Assembly: GCA_964356335.1 (NCBI GenBank)
Contig: CAYHHI010000004.1
Coordinates: 60,279 to 124,278 of the forward strand
Reading direction: 5' to 3'
Length of the DNA: 64,000 nt
DNA from: CAYHHI01 sp964356335
Lineage (GTDB): Bacteria; Arandabacterota; Arandabacteria; Arandabacterales; Arandabacteraceae
Positions within the stretch are counted from its first letter, which is position 1. Each line of letters begins with the position of its first letter. This document shows positions 1-8,800 of this stretch, in pieces. Made by a program: the position numbers and the translations under genes. The notes beneath the pieces are model-generated. The model ran no database searches. It saw nothing but the letters and a program-made list of their open reading frames with translations, and was not told the origin of the DNA.

Positions 1-2318
1 TCAAGCCCAAGGCTGTTGAAGATGATGGTCTCATCAATCCTATTGAGGAACTCAGGCCGGAAGTGGCCCTGGAGAGCTTCCGTGATGCGCTTCCTCATCT
101 CTTCGTCGTCGCCCCTCAAGTCTCTTATCCACTGGCTGCCAATGTTGGACGTCATGATAATCACGCTATTCTTGAAATCGACCGTGCGGCCCTTGCCATC
201 GGTGAGCCGGCCGTCATCGAGAATCTGCAAAAGCAGATTGAAGACATCCTGGTGTGCCTTCTCGATCTCATCAAAAAGGATCACTGAGTAGGGCTTCCGC
301 CGGATCGCTTCAGTCAAATAGCCACCTTCCTCGTAGCCGACATAGCCAGGTGGAGCCCCGATCAGCCTTGCGACCGAGTGCCGCTCCATGAACTCCGACA
401 TGTCGATCCACACCATCGCCCGCTCATCATCGAAAAGGAACTGGGCGAGCGCACGCGCCAGCTCGGTTTTCCCCACACCCGTGGGGCCCAGGAAAATGAA
501 CGATCCCAGGGGCCTGTTGGGATCCTGGAGGCCCGCTCTCGCCCGCCTGACGGCGTCAGACACGGCCGCAATCGCCTGATCCTGGCCAACGACCCGCAGC
601 CTCAAGCGTTCTTCCATTTTGATCAGCTTCTCAACCTCGCCCTCGAGCATCCGCGATATGGGAATGCCCGTCCACTTCGACACGATCTCGGCGATGTCGT
701 CCTCGTCAACTTCCTCCTTGAGCATCTTGGTGTCTTTCTGAAGCTCCTGGAGGCGCTTACTTTGGCTTTCGACCTCCTTGCTGAGAGTGACTATGCGGCT
801 GTATCGAATCTCGGCAGCCTTCTCGAGATTGCCGGTGCGCTCGGCGGTCTCTCCCTCCTGCTTGGCCCGATCGATGTCCGCTTTGATCTTCCTGATCTTC
901 TCGATGATATCCTTCTCGCTCTGCCAGTGTGCCTTCATGCCGCTCGACTTCTCGGTAAGGTCGGCAATCTCCTTCTCCACCTTCGCAAGCCTTTCCTTCG
1001 AGGCCTTGTCTTTCTCCTTGGAGAGCGCCTGCTTCTCGATCGTCAGTTGCATGATCCGCCGCTCGACCTCGTCGATCTCGGTAGGAAGAGAATCTATCTC
1101 GATCCTCAGGCTCGATGCAGCCTCATCAATCAGGTCAATAGCCTTATCCGGCAGGAATCTGTCGGTTATGTAGCGATGGGACAACACAGCAGCCGCGACA
1201 AGCGCCGCGTCCTTTATGGCAACACCATGATGGACTTCGTAGCGCTCCTTGAGACCCCTCAAAATCGCAATCGTGTCCTCGACGCTCGGCTCGCCGACCA
1301 GGATCGGCTGAAACCGTCTCTCGAGTGCCGGATCCTTCTCAATCCTCTTCCTGTATTCATCAATCGTCGTCGCTCCGATGGCACGAAGTTCGCCCCTTGC
1401 CAGGGCAGGCTTGAGCATATTCGAAGCGTCCACAGCACCCTCGGCACCACCCGCTCCCACCAGGGTATGAAGCTCATCGATGAAGAGGATCACCTTGCCC
1501 TCGGCCTCCTCTATCTCCTTCAGGACCGCCTTGAGACGCTCTTCGAATTCGCCTCTGAACTTCGAACCGGCAACCAGAGCGCCAATGTCGAGTCCCACGA
1601 CGCGCTTATCCCTCAAGGTCTCGGGCACGTCACCCTTCATAACTCGCTGCGCAAGCCCCTCGACAATTGCGGTCTTGCCCACTCCGGGCTCGCCGATCAG
1701 GACAGGATTGTTCTTGGTCCTCCTCGAAAGCACCTGCACCACGCGCCTTATCTCGTCATCTCTGCCGATCACGGGGTCCAGTTTGCCCTTTCTCGCCAGA
1801 TCAGTGAGGTCGCGCCCGAATTTTTGGAGAGCCTGGTACTTGTCCTCCGGAGCCTGGTCGGTCACGCGCTGGCTTCCTCGTATCTCCACTAGGGCCTTAT
1901 ACACGCTATCCTTGGTGACGCCGTTACGCACCAGCACCTGGCTCGTCTTGGAATCTGTATCGATCACACCCACCAGGAGATGCTCGGTGCTCAAGAACTC
2001 ATCCTTGAGGCGCTCCATTTCTCTGAAGGCGTTATCGATGGCCTTCTTCAAAGCCTGGGAGAGATATGCTCCTGCCTCGGCTGCCCCGTAAACCTTGGGT
2101 AGTCTCGCGATTTCATCGCCAATCTCGCGCCTTATCGCGTCAGGGTCCGCCCCCACCTTCTTTATAATGGGCAGCACGACCCCCTCCTCCTGCGCAAGAA
2201 GTGCTGAGAGGAGATGTTCGGGAGTTATCTCCTGGTTATTGTTCTCACTTGCGATTCGCTGCGCAGCCGTCATACCTTCCTGCGCCTTTATTGTGAATCT
2301 GTCCAGCCTCATACTCAT
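1..2318 (-). CDS. clpB: ATP-dependent disaggregase ClpB (C-terminus cut by window edge)
   Basis: ClpB is a cytosolic hexameric AAA+ chaperone that, with DnaK, pulls polypeptides out of aggregates. About 772 codons are present; the family is usually about 860 residues, so roughly the last 90 lie outside. Reading from the ATG at 2318: double Clp-N repeat (begins MSMRLDRFTIKAQ), AAA-1 with Walker A GEPGVGKT and the LDIGALVAG segment, a long coiled-coil middle domain (region 1150-750), then AAA-2 with Walker A GPTGVGKT, VRLIGAPPGYVGYEEGG pore loop and Walker B VILFDEIEKA. The middle domain separates it from ClpA/ClpC. SD GAGGAGGG lies just upstream. I found no convincing sigma-32-type or CIRCE site in the 148 bases upstream. 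Identification is essentially certain. Confidence 0.97.
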   Translation of the reverse strand, partial: MSMRLDRFTIKAQEGMTAAQRIASENNNQEITPEHLLSALLAQEEGVVLPIIKKVGADPDAIRREIGDEIARLPKVYGAAEAGAYLSQALKKAIDNAFREMERLKDEFLSTEHLLVGVIDTDSKTSQVLVRNGVTKDSVYKALVEIRGSQRVTDQAPEDKYQALQKFGRDLTDLARKGKLDPVIGRDDEIRRVVQVLSRRTKNNPVLIGEPGVGKTAIVEGLAQRVMKGDVPETLRDKRVVGLDIGALVAGSKFRGEFEERLKAVLKEIEEAEGKVILFIDELHTLVGAGGAEGAVDASNMLKPALARGELRAIGATTIDEYRKRIEKDPALERRFQPILVGEPSVEDTIAILRGLKERYEVHHGVAIKDAALVAAAVLSHRYITDRFLPDKAIDLIDEAASSLRIEIDSLPTEIDEVERRIMQLTIEKQALSKEKDKASKERLAKVEKEIADLTEKSSGMKAHWQSEKDIIEKIRKIKADIDRAKQEGETAERTGNLEKAAEIRYSRIVTLSKEVESQSKRLQELQKDTKMLKEEVDEDDIAEIVSKWTGIPISRMLEGEVEKLIKMEERLRLRVVGQDQAIAAVSDAVRRARAGLQDPNRPLGSFIFLGPTGVGKTELARALAQFLFDDERAMVWIDMSEFMERHSVARLIGAPPGYVGYEEGGYLTEAIRRKPYSVILFDEIEKAHQDVFNLLLQILDDGRLTDGKGRTVDFKNSVIIMTSNIGSQWIRDLRGDDEEMRKRITEALQGHFRPEFLNRIDETIIFNSLGL

Positions 2319-2466
2319 CCCTCCTCGAAACCCATCAGTCAGACGTCCTGCCCCACTGTCTTAGAATATGGTCTCCCCGTGGTCGTCGCTGCAATTCAAT
2401 GTCAATTCAGGATCCTGTCACCATCGTCTGATCTTATTGTGATTTGGCATTGTGTGACACTTGTTC

Positions 2467-3162
2467 CTATCGTCTTGAGTACCAGGAGCGCGGGCGTGGT
2501 CTGAAAAGATAGAATATGGTGATCCCGCCCAGAAAACCTCCTATGTGCGCCCACCAGGCGACACCGCCGGTCTCACCAGAGGCCACTACTGATGCAGCCC
2601 CGCTCAGGAATTGAAGTATGAACCAGAAACCGAGTACCACCAGAGCGGGCAACTCAATGAACTGGATGAAGAAGAAGATGGGCAGCAGCACCAGGATGCG
2701 TGCCCCAGGATACGAGATAATATAAGCTCCGAGAACGCCCGCAATTGCTCCGCTTGCGCCCAGTGCCGGCAAACTCGACGCAGGATTGAGGGCATAGTGA
2801 GCGGCGTTGCCGATAAGGCCGCACAACACATAGAAAACAAGGAAGCGAACGTGGCCCAGCCTATCCTCGACGTTATCGCCGAAGATCCAGAGATACCACA
2901 TGTTGCCGATTAGATGGATCCATCCTGCATGCATGAACATGGAAGAGAAGAAGGGGAAAAAGACGCGCCGGGGTTCCAACTGGGCCCCCGAAAAATAGGC
3001 CGCAACATGGCCAGGAATGAGGGCGTACCTCGTGACAAAACCTGCAAGCGCCCTCTGCCCCATGGAAACTTCGAAAAGGAAGATGACGGTATTCACCACG
3101 ATCAGCGAAACCGTCATCACGGGGAAACTTCTCGATGGAACGTTATCTCTGATTGGAAGCAT
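2467..3162 (-). CDS. Rhomboid-family intramembrane serine protease
   Basis: Polytopic membrane protease of 231 residues that would cleave transmembrane segments within the bilayer. The rhomboid signatures are all visible: HAGWIHLIGNMWYLWIFG in the TM2 region (N87 as oxyanion-site Asn, H83 nearby), the catalytic serine in GASGAIAGVLGAY (S137), and the catalytic histidine in WWAHIGGFLGG (H206). About six hydrophobic segments, without extra cytoplasmic domains, match the short bacterial form. The ATG at 3162 has AAGGA seven to eight bases upstream. A near-consensus promoter (3191-3219) lies 30 bases before it. It precedes clpB by 148 bases on the same strand and may be cotranscribed with it. Substrate unknown. 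Confidence 0.93.
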   Translation of the reverse strand: MLPIRDNVPSRSFPVMTVSLIVVNTVIFLFEVSMGQRALAGFVTRYALIPGHVAAYFSGAQLEPRRVFFPFFSSMFMHAGWIHLIGNMWYLWIFGDNVEDRLGHVRFLVFYVLCGLIGNAAHYALNPASSLPALGASGAIAGVLGAYIISYPGARILVLLPIFFFIQFIELPALVVLGFWFILQFLSGAASVVASGETGGVAWWAHIGGFLGGITIFYLFRPRPRSWYSRR

Positions 3163-3190
3163 TCACGCGTCCTTCCAGCGATCTGATGGA

Positions 3191-3219
3191 ATGGTAGAAT
3201 TGAAGGTTGGCTGTGTCAA
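3191..3219 (-). promoter_or_regulatory. Sigma-70 type promoter for the rhomboid gene
   Basis: On the minus strand, TTGACA (3214-3219) and TACCAT (3191-3196) are separated by exactly 17 bases, about 30 bases before the rhomboid start codon. Confidence 0.65.
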
Positions 3220-3376
3220 CCACTAGAACGCGGCCTGAAGGTCCGATGGTCTCCCAGTCCGCAGATCCATGACAAAAACGCGAGGTCGTGGGAGGGATCG
3301 CAATATAGTGTACTGTCGCCCTAATCAACCATGACAGGGACTACAGGATCGTCGGAGAGATCACTGTCGCCCTATT

Positions 3377-5881
3377 CTATCTCAGCACTATCACCTTGGC
3401 CGAAGTCTTCCCCGCGATTGTGTCTATCCTGGCGAAGTAGATGCCGGGGGCTACCTTGGCGCCCTTGCTGTCGTCAGCCAGCCAGGCTATCTCATGCCTT
3501 CCGGCAGGAAGTGAGCCCTCGTACAGGGTTCTCACTACCTTGCCTTCAATGTCATAGATGCAGGCCTTGACCATGCTCTTTGAGCCAAGAGCGAAGGAGA
3601 CCTTCGTCGCAGCGCCGAAGGGATTGGGATACGCGGAAACCGCAACCGGTACCACAGGCTTCCCAACCACCGAGGCCACGGTGTCAAGCTCTGCCAACTC
3701 GGCGAGTGTCGCAATACCCATCCGCACGACGTTGGTGCAGAAGGGCATCGTCAGATTGCCCAGGGTGTCATTTACGGTGTGGTAGTAAGGATACGGCACA
3801 TTCCTGTCTTCTATGGCAAGGATGGCGTCGTAGCCCGCTCCCCAGAACATGTAATGATCACTGCCACTTACGGTCGGGTCAATCAGCCTCTTGGTGAGAA
3901 GCCCAGGCACATAAGCGTTGGCGCAGTCTATCGTGAAATCGACCAACCACGTTGAGGCCTCATTCCCGATGACATCAATGTCCTCGGGAGCGACGTCGAC
4001 GTAGCCAATCATGTCGAAGTTCAAGACACCGTTGATGACGTCACCCCGACCCTTGGCCTCGGCAGCATACTCGCCGCTGCCATAAAGCCCTTGCTCTTCA
4101 CCTGACCAGCCGATGAACTTTATGGTCCGCTTGAAGGGCGTCAAAGCCATCACCCTCGCGGCTTCAATCGCGGCGGCAGTGCCGCTCGCATTGTCATCCG
4201 CGCCGGGGGCACGGTTGTTAAAATCAGGAGAGGTATCATCAGCATGGCCGCAGATTATGACCTGTTCGGTCGAGACCGTACCGGGCTTGGTCGCAACGAT
4301 GTTCTTGAGGAACTTGAGATTCAGAGCAGGCAGGTTGCCCCGCTGGTTCTCCCAGGTTGCGCCGCCGTCGGTGGTGTGCAGAATCGTGCCACCATAGCCG
4401 ACCGCCCAGCCATCATCGTTATTTACGAATCTCACCCGCCTCATGCCGAAAAGCGTTGAGGCGCTTTGAATCTCCCAGGTCGCGCCGCTGTCTGTGGTGT
4501 GAAGGATGGTTCCGCTCAAGCCGGCGACCCATCCCTCGAGACTGTCCACGAAGCAGACACCCTTCAGGTAAGGATCGGCGGCAGCCGGGATGGTCTGAGG
4601 AATCCAGTTCTGGCCCCCATCAACCGTCTTCAGAACGACCCAGCCACCTCCAACGGCCCAGCCCACATTGTCGTTTATGAAATCAACATCAAGCAGGTTC
4701 TCGATGGTTCCGCTTGTCTGAGGCGACCACGAAGTGCCATCCCAGAAACGAAGCACCCCGTTCGCGCCGCAGGCCCACCCACGGTTATTGGATCTGAAAT
4801 AGCAGCCATAGAGATCCTCGCCGGTTCCACTTGCGACGGTGGTCCAGTTCGTGCCGCCGTTTGTGGTCCTTTGGACTGCCCCTCCATACCCGACCGCCCA
4901 GCCGTTCTGGGAATCCAGGAAGAAGATCTCACGGAGCCAGGAAGTCGTCCCTGAGGTCTGCCCAACCCATGTAGTCCCGCCATTTGTGGTTTTGAAAATC
5001 GCACCGCCCTGCCCTGCCACCCAGCCAGTGAGGGTATCAACGAAGCTTACCCCAAAGAAGGTCGCGCCGGCTGCACTGACCGCCTGCCTGGTCCAGGTTG
5101 CGCCCCCATCCCACGTCCTGAAGATCTTCTGCGTACTGCCGACCGCCCAGCCGTTGTCGGCATCGCAGAAATGAGTGGAATAGAAATCGAAGGAGCAAAC
5201 CACGTAGTCGTGATAAGCCACATCCAAACCGTAACTCTGAAATCTCTCATAGATATAGTTCGCGGCGTGTTCGAAACGCCAGTTATATGAATATCGCGTA
5301 AGAAGCGTATCCAGCTGCCCGTTTATGACCACAGGCTCGCGCCCGCTCATCTGCGAAATGTACTTGCTCACAGTATCACTCGAGATGCCGGCAACGATGC
5401 TCTGAATCCTGGGATTGGGAACAACTGCCTGGGGCCCCATCTCTGGCATGGCTTTGGCCGGTTCCGGAAAGGCCCTGGGAGCGAGTCTCACCTTCGAGAA
5501 GGGAAGAAACTTGAGATCGTCAACTTCACTCCGTGCCATCTTGGTGATGTAGAGGCCCTCACCAACTTGATAGAGTACCCCGGAGTATAGCAACTCATCC
5601 CGGAAGCTCCTCGCCCTCAGAAGGAAGATCTCATCGCCTGGAAGGACAGGCGTGATTACAGAGAACTTGGCTCCCCCCTGCTCCAGTCTCGCTGCAGCCT
5701 GCTTGTCACCCTCGACCAGATAGGAGCTGCCAAGGTCGGTAAGAAAATGGAAGCCAGCCGTGCGCATGGCCGCAACGGCAACCGGTTTCTCGACCTTTAA
5801 GACAAGTGATTCCTCATCTGCAAAGGCGAGTGCCGAAGCAAAGAACACAGCCATAAGACAAAAAAGCGCAAACTTGCGCAT
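3377..5881 (-). CDS. Secreted M28 metallopeptidase with inserted Ycf48/BNR propeller and CTD
   Basis: Exported zinc aminopeptidase-like protein of 834 residues. Signal peptide 1-21; N-terminal region to about 165; start of the M28 fold (about 170-225, ending YERFQSYGLDVAYHDY); then about 6-7 Ycf48/BNR-like blades (about 230-515, repeated GWAVG...GG...TTDGGATW); then the rest of the M28 domain (about 525-715). Di-zinc and catalytic residues are intact: H546 and D548 (GHADD), D562 (GADDNASG), E596/E597 (SGEEQG), D623 (NFDMIG), H701 (YYHTVND). The C-terminal 85 residues are a FlgD-like sorting module (YPNPFGAATKVSFAL ... GIYFARI ... VIVLR). The propeller sits inside the peptidase domain, not beside it. 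SD AAGGGGG precedes the ATG, with a consensus promoter at 5921-5949. Likely cell-surface or secreted; substrate unknown. Confidence 0.93.
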   Translation of the reverse strand: MRKFALFCLMAVFFASALAFADEESLVLKVEKPVAVAAMRTAGFHFLTDLGSSYLVEGDKQAAARLEQGGAKFSVITPVLPGDEIFLLRARSFRDELLYSGVLYQVGEGLYITKMARSEVDDLKFLPFSKVRLAPRAFPEPAKAMPEMGPQAVVPNPRIQSIVAGISSDTVSKYISQMSGREPVVINGQLDTLLTRYSYNWRFEHAANYIYERFQSYGLDVAYHDYVVCSFDFYSTHFCDADNGWAVGSTQKIFRTWDGGATWTRQAVSAAGATFFGVSFVDTLTGWVAGQGGAIFKTTNGGTTWVGQTSGTTSWLREIFFLDSQNGWAVGYGGAVQRTTNGGTNWTTVASGTGEDLYGCYFRSNNRGWACGANGVLRFWDGTSWSPQTSGTIENLLDVDFINDNVGWAVGGGWVVLKTVDGGQNWIPQTIPAAADPYLKGVCFVDSLEGWVAGLSGTILHTTDSGATWEIQSASTLFGMRRVRFVNNDDGWAVGYGGTILHTTDGGATWENQRGNLPALNLKFLKNIVATKPGTVSTEQVIICGHADDTSPDFNNRAPGADDNASGTAAAIEAARVMALTPFKRTIKFIGWSGEEQGLYGSGEYAAEAKGRGDVINGVLNFDMIGYVDVAPEDIDVIGNEASTWLVDFTIDCANAYVPGLLTKRLIDPTVSGSDHYMFWGAGYDAILAIEDRNVPYPYYHTVNDTLGNLTMPFCTNVVRMGIATLAELAELDTVASVVGKPVVPVAVSAYPNPFGAATKVSFALGSKSMVKACIYDIEGKVVRTLYEGSLPAGRHEIAWLADDSKGAKVAPGIYFARIDTIAGKTSAKVIVLR

Positions 5882-5920
5882 GCCTGCCCCCTTCTTCTTG
5901 CCCTGCTTTCCTTATCTTTT

Positions 5921-5949
5921 ATTATATATGATATAATGCACCCAGTCAA
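5921..5949 (-). promoter_or_regulatory. Consensus sigma-70 promoter for the M28 peptidase
   Basis: Minus strand TTGACT (5944-5949), 17-base spacer, TATAAT (5921-5926). The -10 to ATG distance is about 40 bases and contains an AAGGGGG ribosome site. Confidence 0.85.
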
Positions 5950-6131
5950 GGTACCAATATCAGCCAAATTCAATTCTGCACACTTATGGTTGCACTCTCA
6001 ACGCGCCTAAACGCTGAGCCCGCGGCAGAGATCAACCTTGACAACGCTGGACTTACCCCCATCTTTGATGCAGATCCAGTGAGAGTTTACGCCGCAGTAG
6101 ACTTGCGGGTTACGATCCAATGTGGGGAGAA

Positions 6132-6401
6132 TCAGGCCCTACGCTTGCGATGCCCGCCGCCAGCCATCGCCTTAGCGATTCTTGTCCGGAGCTTTATCAC
6201 GGCAGACTTAGTCAACTTGTCGTCTCGCCACTTGCGATAGATCTTGATGATCCTTCCGTGGGTATCAACGTACATGCGGCATTTCTCGCAATCCACCATG
6301 TGGCGCGTAATCTGCTCACATATGGACTCACGTGCTTCACCCTCGAGGAAGTCCGTCATATGAGGCAGTAGACCTTTACAGCGACCCTTGCATCGGCGCA
6401 T
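6132..6401 (-). CDS. Soluble zinc-finger anti-sigma factor
   Basis: Small cytosolic protein of 89 residues that probably holds the ECF sigma factor encoded immediately upstream in an inactive complex. It has the zf-HC2/ZAS signature HMVDCEKC (H-x3-C-x2-C), preceded by MTDFLEGEA, the usual start of the sigma-binding helix. A further Cys pair (CKGRC) is at the N-terminus. There is no transmembrane segment and the C-terminus is basic, so it is a soluble rather than membrane-tethered regulator. I chose the ATG at 6401 because GGGGAG lies about 11 bases upstream. A TTG at 6410 would lie almost on the Shine-Dalgarno and inside the sigma gene. The sigma stop (6403-6405) is one base before this ATG, so translation is coupled. 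Confidence 0.82.
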   Translation of the reverse strand: MRRCKGRCKGLLPHMTDFLEGEARESICEQITRHMVDCEKCRMYVDTHGRIIKIYRKWRDDKLTKSAVIKLRTRIAKAMAGGGHRKRRA

Positions 6402-6402
6402 G

Positions 6403-7011
6403 CTACACAAATCTCCCCATCTGATTTTGATTCCTGATGTGCCTCAAAAGTTGCGCTCTTAATAAAACTCTTGTGCGATGGAGGCGGGATTTTACGGCCG
6501 GGACAGAGACCCTGAGTATCCGTGCTGTCTCGCCAGTTGAGAGGCCTTCGACGTGTCTCAGGACAAAAACTGCCCGGTAGGCCGGGGGAAGGTCTGCTAT
6601 CGCATGGTCAAGGGTCTCGCGCGATTCTTTCTCCATGAGCCTGGTGAGGGGATCTGGACTGCCGTTTCGAAAATCTCGCTGGACCTCGCCCTCCTCGGTG
6701 CTCACGGGTATGTCAAGAGATACTGATTCAACCCTCTTCTTTCTAAGCTTCATGAGAGCCAAGTTGACAGTGATGCGGTAAAGCCAGGTGGAGAATTTTG
6801 ACTTCTCCTCGAACTGAGGAAGCGATCTATAGGCCTTAACGAAGGCTTCCTGGAGGACGTCTTCGGCGTCCTCGTCGGTCGCGGTCATCCGACGCGCGAG
6901 TCTGTAGATTTTGTTCTGATAGCGCAGCACCAGCTCGCCAAATGCTCTCCGGTCGCCCTTCTTGGCAAGCCTGACGAGGTTTTGATCTTTTATGTCCGCC
7001 GCGACAGCCAT
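6403..7011 (-). CDS. ECF RNA polymerase sigma factor (RpoE-like)
   Basis: Alternative sigma factor of 202 residues. Region 2 is clear (about 25-95: RAFGELVLRYQNKIYRLARR, then DAEDVLQEAFVKAYRSLPQF and FSTWLYRITVNLALMKLRKKR). Region 4 (about 135-190) carries LPPAYRAVFVLRHVEGLSTGETA and the helix-turn-helix VSVPAVKSRLHRTRVLLRAQL. An acidic linker (STEEGEVQRDF) joins them. The ATG at 7011 has AAGG six bases upstream. It is coupled to the zinc anti-sigma gene one base downstream, the standard autoregulated pair. Signal and regulon cannot be read from the window. Confidence 0.94.
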   Translation of the reverse strand: MAVAADIKDQNLVRLAKKGDRRAFGELVLRYQNKIYRLARRMTATDEDAEDVLQEAFVKAYRSLPQFEEKSKFSTWLYRITVNLALMKLRKKRVESVSLDIPVSTEEGEVQRDFRNGSPDPLTRLMEKESRETLDHAIADLPPAYRAVFVLRHVEGLSTGETARILRVSVPAVKSRLHRTRVLLRAQLLRHIRNQNQMGRFV

Positions 7012-7638
7012 CTAAGCCTTCACTGTGCACACTGCAAGGTCCTGTGCGATTTGCAAAGCCTCTAAGCCCTGTACTGCTCTTCCCACCATCTCTTTAGCAT
7101 GCTATCCGGGTTGTGTCAATTGGAAATAGCATCGGTCAGGCCATCTTGACGTGTGGCACACTAAATGCTCGTACTCCAAGGCATGAACGAGAAACCTCAA
7201 ACAAGGCGATCGGCGGAGCTGATGGAGATCAGAACGAAAAGGACCTTCCTGGTGATCCTCTTAATATGCTTCGTACTTCTGCTGTCAATCGCCAGAGGTC
7301 ACCTAGTCGGCTCATTAATCCACGAAATCTCTTCCAACGCCATCAAGGCCAGTGCCAGCCAGCCGCGATCCAGCCCTGATCCAAGTAGAGCGACCTCCCG
7401 TGTGAGTGAGGCAGCAATCGTGCCTGACCCTTCTGGAATCGCGGGCAGCTACTGAGGCGGCGGACCCCAAGATAGGCGGGCGTTGAGACTGCCCATCGAC
7501 CATGAATTCCAAGGTCGGGTGTAGTGCCTTGCTGTCCCCACGCATGCCGGTGCTTCAGCATGGTCAAGTTTTCTGCTTGACTGGCCCGCGCGGCTCAAAT
7601 CTAATGGAGCTCGCACATCACCGAGGAGGTAAGATCAC
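7012..7638. other. Long intergenic region with one weak ORF
   Basis: This 627-base stretch lies between the divergent sigma factor and the deacetylase-like gene. Besides the weak small ORF listed separately I see no RNA gene, terminator or clear promoter. It should contain the control signals for both flanking transcription units. Confidence 0.5.
7183..7455 (+). CDS. Possible small single-pass membrane or exported protein
   Basis: Not recognised. The reading frame from ATG 7183 gives about 90 residues with a basic N-terminus and one strong hydrophobic stretch (TFLVILLICFVLLLSIARG), followed by a polar Ser/Pro/Ala-rich tail, as in a signal anchor. The spacing AAGG-C-ATG is too short for a normal ribosome site; an internal ATG at 7222 has GGAG four bases before it. 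There are no homologous motifs, and the flanking DNA is non-coding. It may be chance, and I rate it below even odds. Confidence 0.3.
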   Translation: MNEKPQTRRSAELMEIRTKRTFLVILLICFVLLLSIARGHLVGSLIHEISSNAIKASASQPRSSPDPSRATSRVSEAAIVPDPSGIAGSY

Positions 7639-8574
7639 TTGGCTCGAGTCGCACTCATCTATAGTGACGTATTCCTTAAGCATGAAACCGGCGGCCATGT
7701 CGAGAACAAAGACAGGGCGAGTTCCACATACCGTTATCTCAAATCAAAACCTCTTTTCAAGAATCTCATTGAGATGGGCCCCCGCCCGGCAAAGGAAAAG
7801 GAGATATGCCTGGCGCATTCAAAGGCCTACTACGATCACATTCTCTCATTACCCAGGGACCACGCTTGCTACCTGGACCCTGATACTATCTTCGGTCCCG
7901 GCTCCCTCGAAGCGGCCCTCTCGGCAGCCGGCGCGGTCATGCTCGCCGTGGAGAAGATAAGAGACAAAGCCATCGACTCCGCGTTCTGTCTCGTGCGGCC
8001 TCCGGGACATCATGCGCGACCCGAGCGTGCAATGGGCTTCTGCATCTTCAACAACATCGCAATCGGAGCCGCCTTCGCCACCCGCATGTGCAATTTTGAA
8101 AGAGCTGCAATCATCGACTTTGATGTTCACCACGGCAACGGGACTCAGGAGATATTCTACGATGACGGCAACGTACTCTACTGCTCACTCCACCGATGGC
8201 CTTTCTATCCCGGCACAGGAGTATTCAACGAAACAGGAGAGGGTGAGGGTAAGGGCAAGACTGTTAATGTCCCGCTGCCGGCGTATAGCGGCGAGAAGGA
8301 ATACATGAAAGGCCTGCGGGATAAGGTCTTGCCTGCCCTGCGAGATCATCGCCCATCCATCATTTTCATCTCAGCGGGCTTCGATGCGCATGAGGCCGAC
8401 CCGCTCGGCGGCATGAGGCTCACGACAGACTCATACCGCAACATGACGGAAGCCATAGCCGAGGCTGCCTCTGAGGCGTGCAATGGCAGAATAGTCTCCG
8501 CCCTTGAAGGTGGGTATAATCTACATGCTCTGGCAGCCTCAGTGTATGCACACGTTGAGGCGCTTTGGGACTAG
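7639..8574 (+). CDS. Histone-deacetylase-family (AcuC/Apha-like) zinc deacetylase
   Basis: Zinc hydrolase of 311 residues from the arginase/deacetylase fold, expected to remove acetyl groups from small amines (acetylpolyamines) or from protein lysines such as acetyl-CoA synthetase. All active-site elements are present: catalytic pair H124-H125 (RPPGHHARPERAMGFC), zinc ligands D162 and H164 (IIDFDVHHGNGTQ) and D249 (SAGFDAHEADPLGG), and transition-state Tyr Y293 (LEGGYNLHALA). Length is normal for the bacterial class. The start is TTG at 7639, supported by GAGGAGGT eight bases upstream. It converges on rpmI. Which substrate it uses cannot be told from sequence alone. Confidence 0.93.
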   Translation: MARVALIYSDVFLKHETGGHVENKDRASSTYRYLKSKPLFKNLIEMGPRPAKEKEICLAHSKAYYDHILSLPRDHACYLDPDTIFGPGSLEAALSAAGAVMLAVEKIRDKAIDSAFCLVRPPGHHARPERAMGFCIFNNIAIGAAFATRMCNFERAAIIDFDVHHGNGTQEIFYDDGNVLYCSLHRWPFYPGTGVFNETGEGEGKGKTVNVPLPAYSGEKEYMKGLRDKVLPALRDHRPSIIFISAGFDAHEADPLGGMRLTTDSYRNMTEAIAEAASEACNGRIVSALEGGYNLHALAASVYAHVEALWD

Positions 8575-8594
8575 GAGAGCCCGCTTCCGCTAGG

Positions 8595-8789
8595 CTAACC
8601 CGGCAGCAGACGCGTCATCCGCTTCGCGTCGGCCTTATCTACCAAGCCTGGCCTTCGCAGTCGCCGCTTCCGCTTGCGCGTCTTCGAGGTAAGCAGATGC
8701 CCCTTGAGGGACTTCCTTCTTGCCAGCTTGCCGCTCGCCGTTTTCTTGAATCTCTTCGCGGCCGATCTGCTCGTTTTAGCCTTAGGCAT
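8595..8789 (-). CDS. rpmI: 50S ribosomal protein L35
   Basis: L35 is a small basic protein of the large ribosomal subunit. This 64-residue ORF has the family signature MPKAKTSRSAAKRFKKTASGK, then KGHLLTSKTRKRKRRLR and VDKADAKRMTRLLPG. Length is typical. The usual partners infC (upstream) and rplT (downstream) are not here: a small zinc protein gene lies upstream and the deacetylase-like gene converges downstream. It is probably cotranscribed with the upstream small gene from the promoter at 9158-9185. Identification is firm; the isolated location is unusual. Confidence 0.95.
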   Translation of the reverse strand: MPKAKTSRSAAKRFKKTASGKLARRKSLKGHLLTSKTRKRKRRLRRPGLVDKADAKRMTRLLPG

Positions 8790-8800
8790 TTACCAATCTC

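Noticed and set aside
378..1892. Long plus-strand ORF (504 codons) over clpB
   Set aside because: The minus strand encodes an unmistakable ClpB here; the plus-strand translation has no recognisable domain.
3312..3374. ACTGTCGCCCTA repeated 51 bases apart between the rhomboid and M28 genes
   Set aside because: Only two short copies without dyad symmetry or link to a promoter; chance cannot be excluded.
4360..5170. Repetitive DNA inside the M28 gene
   Set aside because: It reflects the protein-level Ycf48/BNR blades; no nucleotide-level tandem array remains.
5986..6240. Plus-strand ORF overlapping the anti-sigma gene
   Set aside because: The overlapping minus-strand zinc-finger anti-sigma is convincing; this ORF has no motif or ribosome site.
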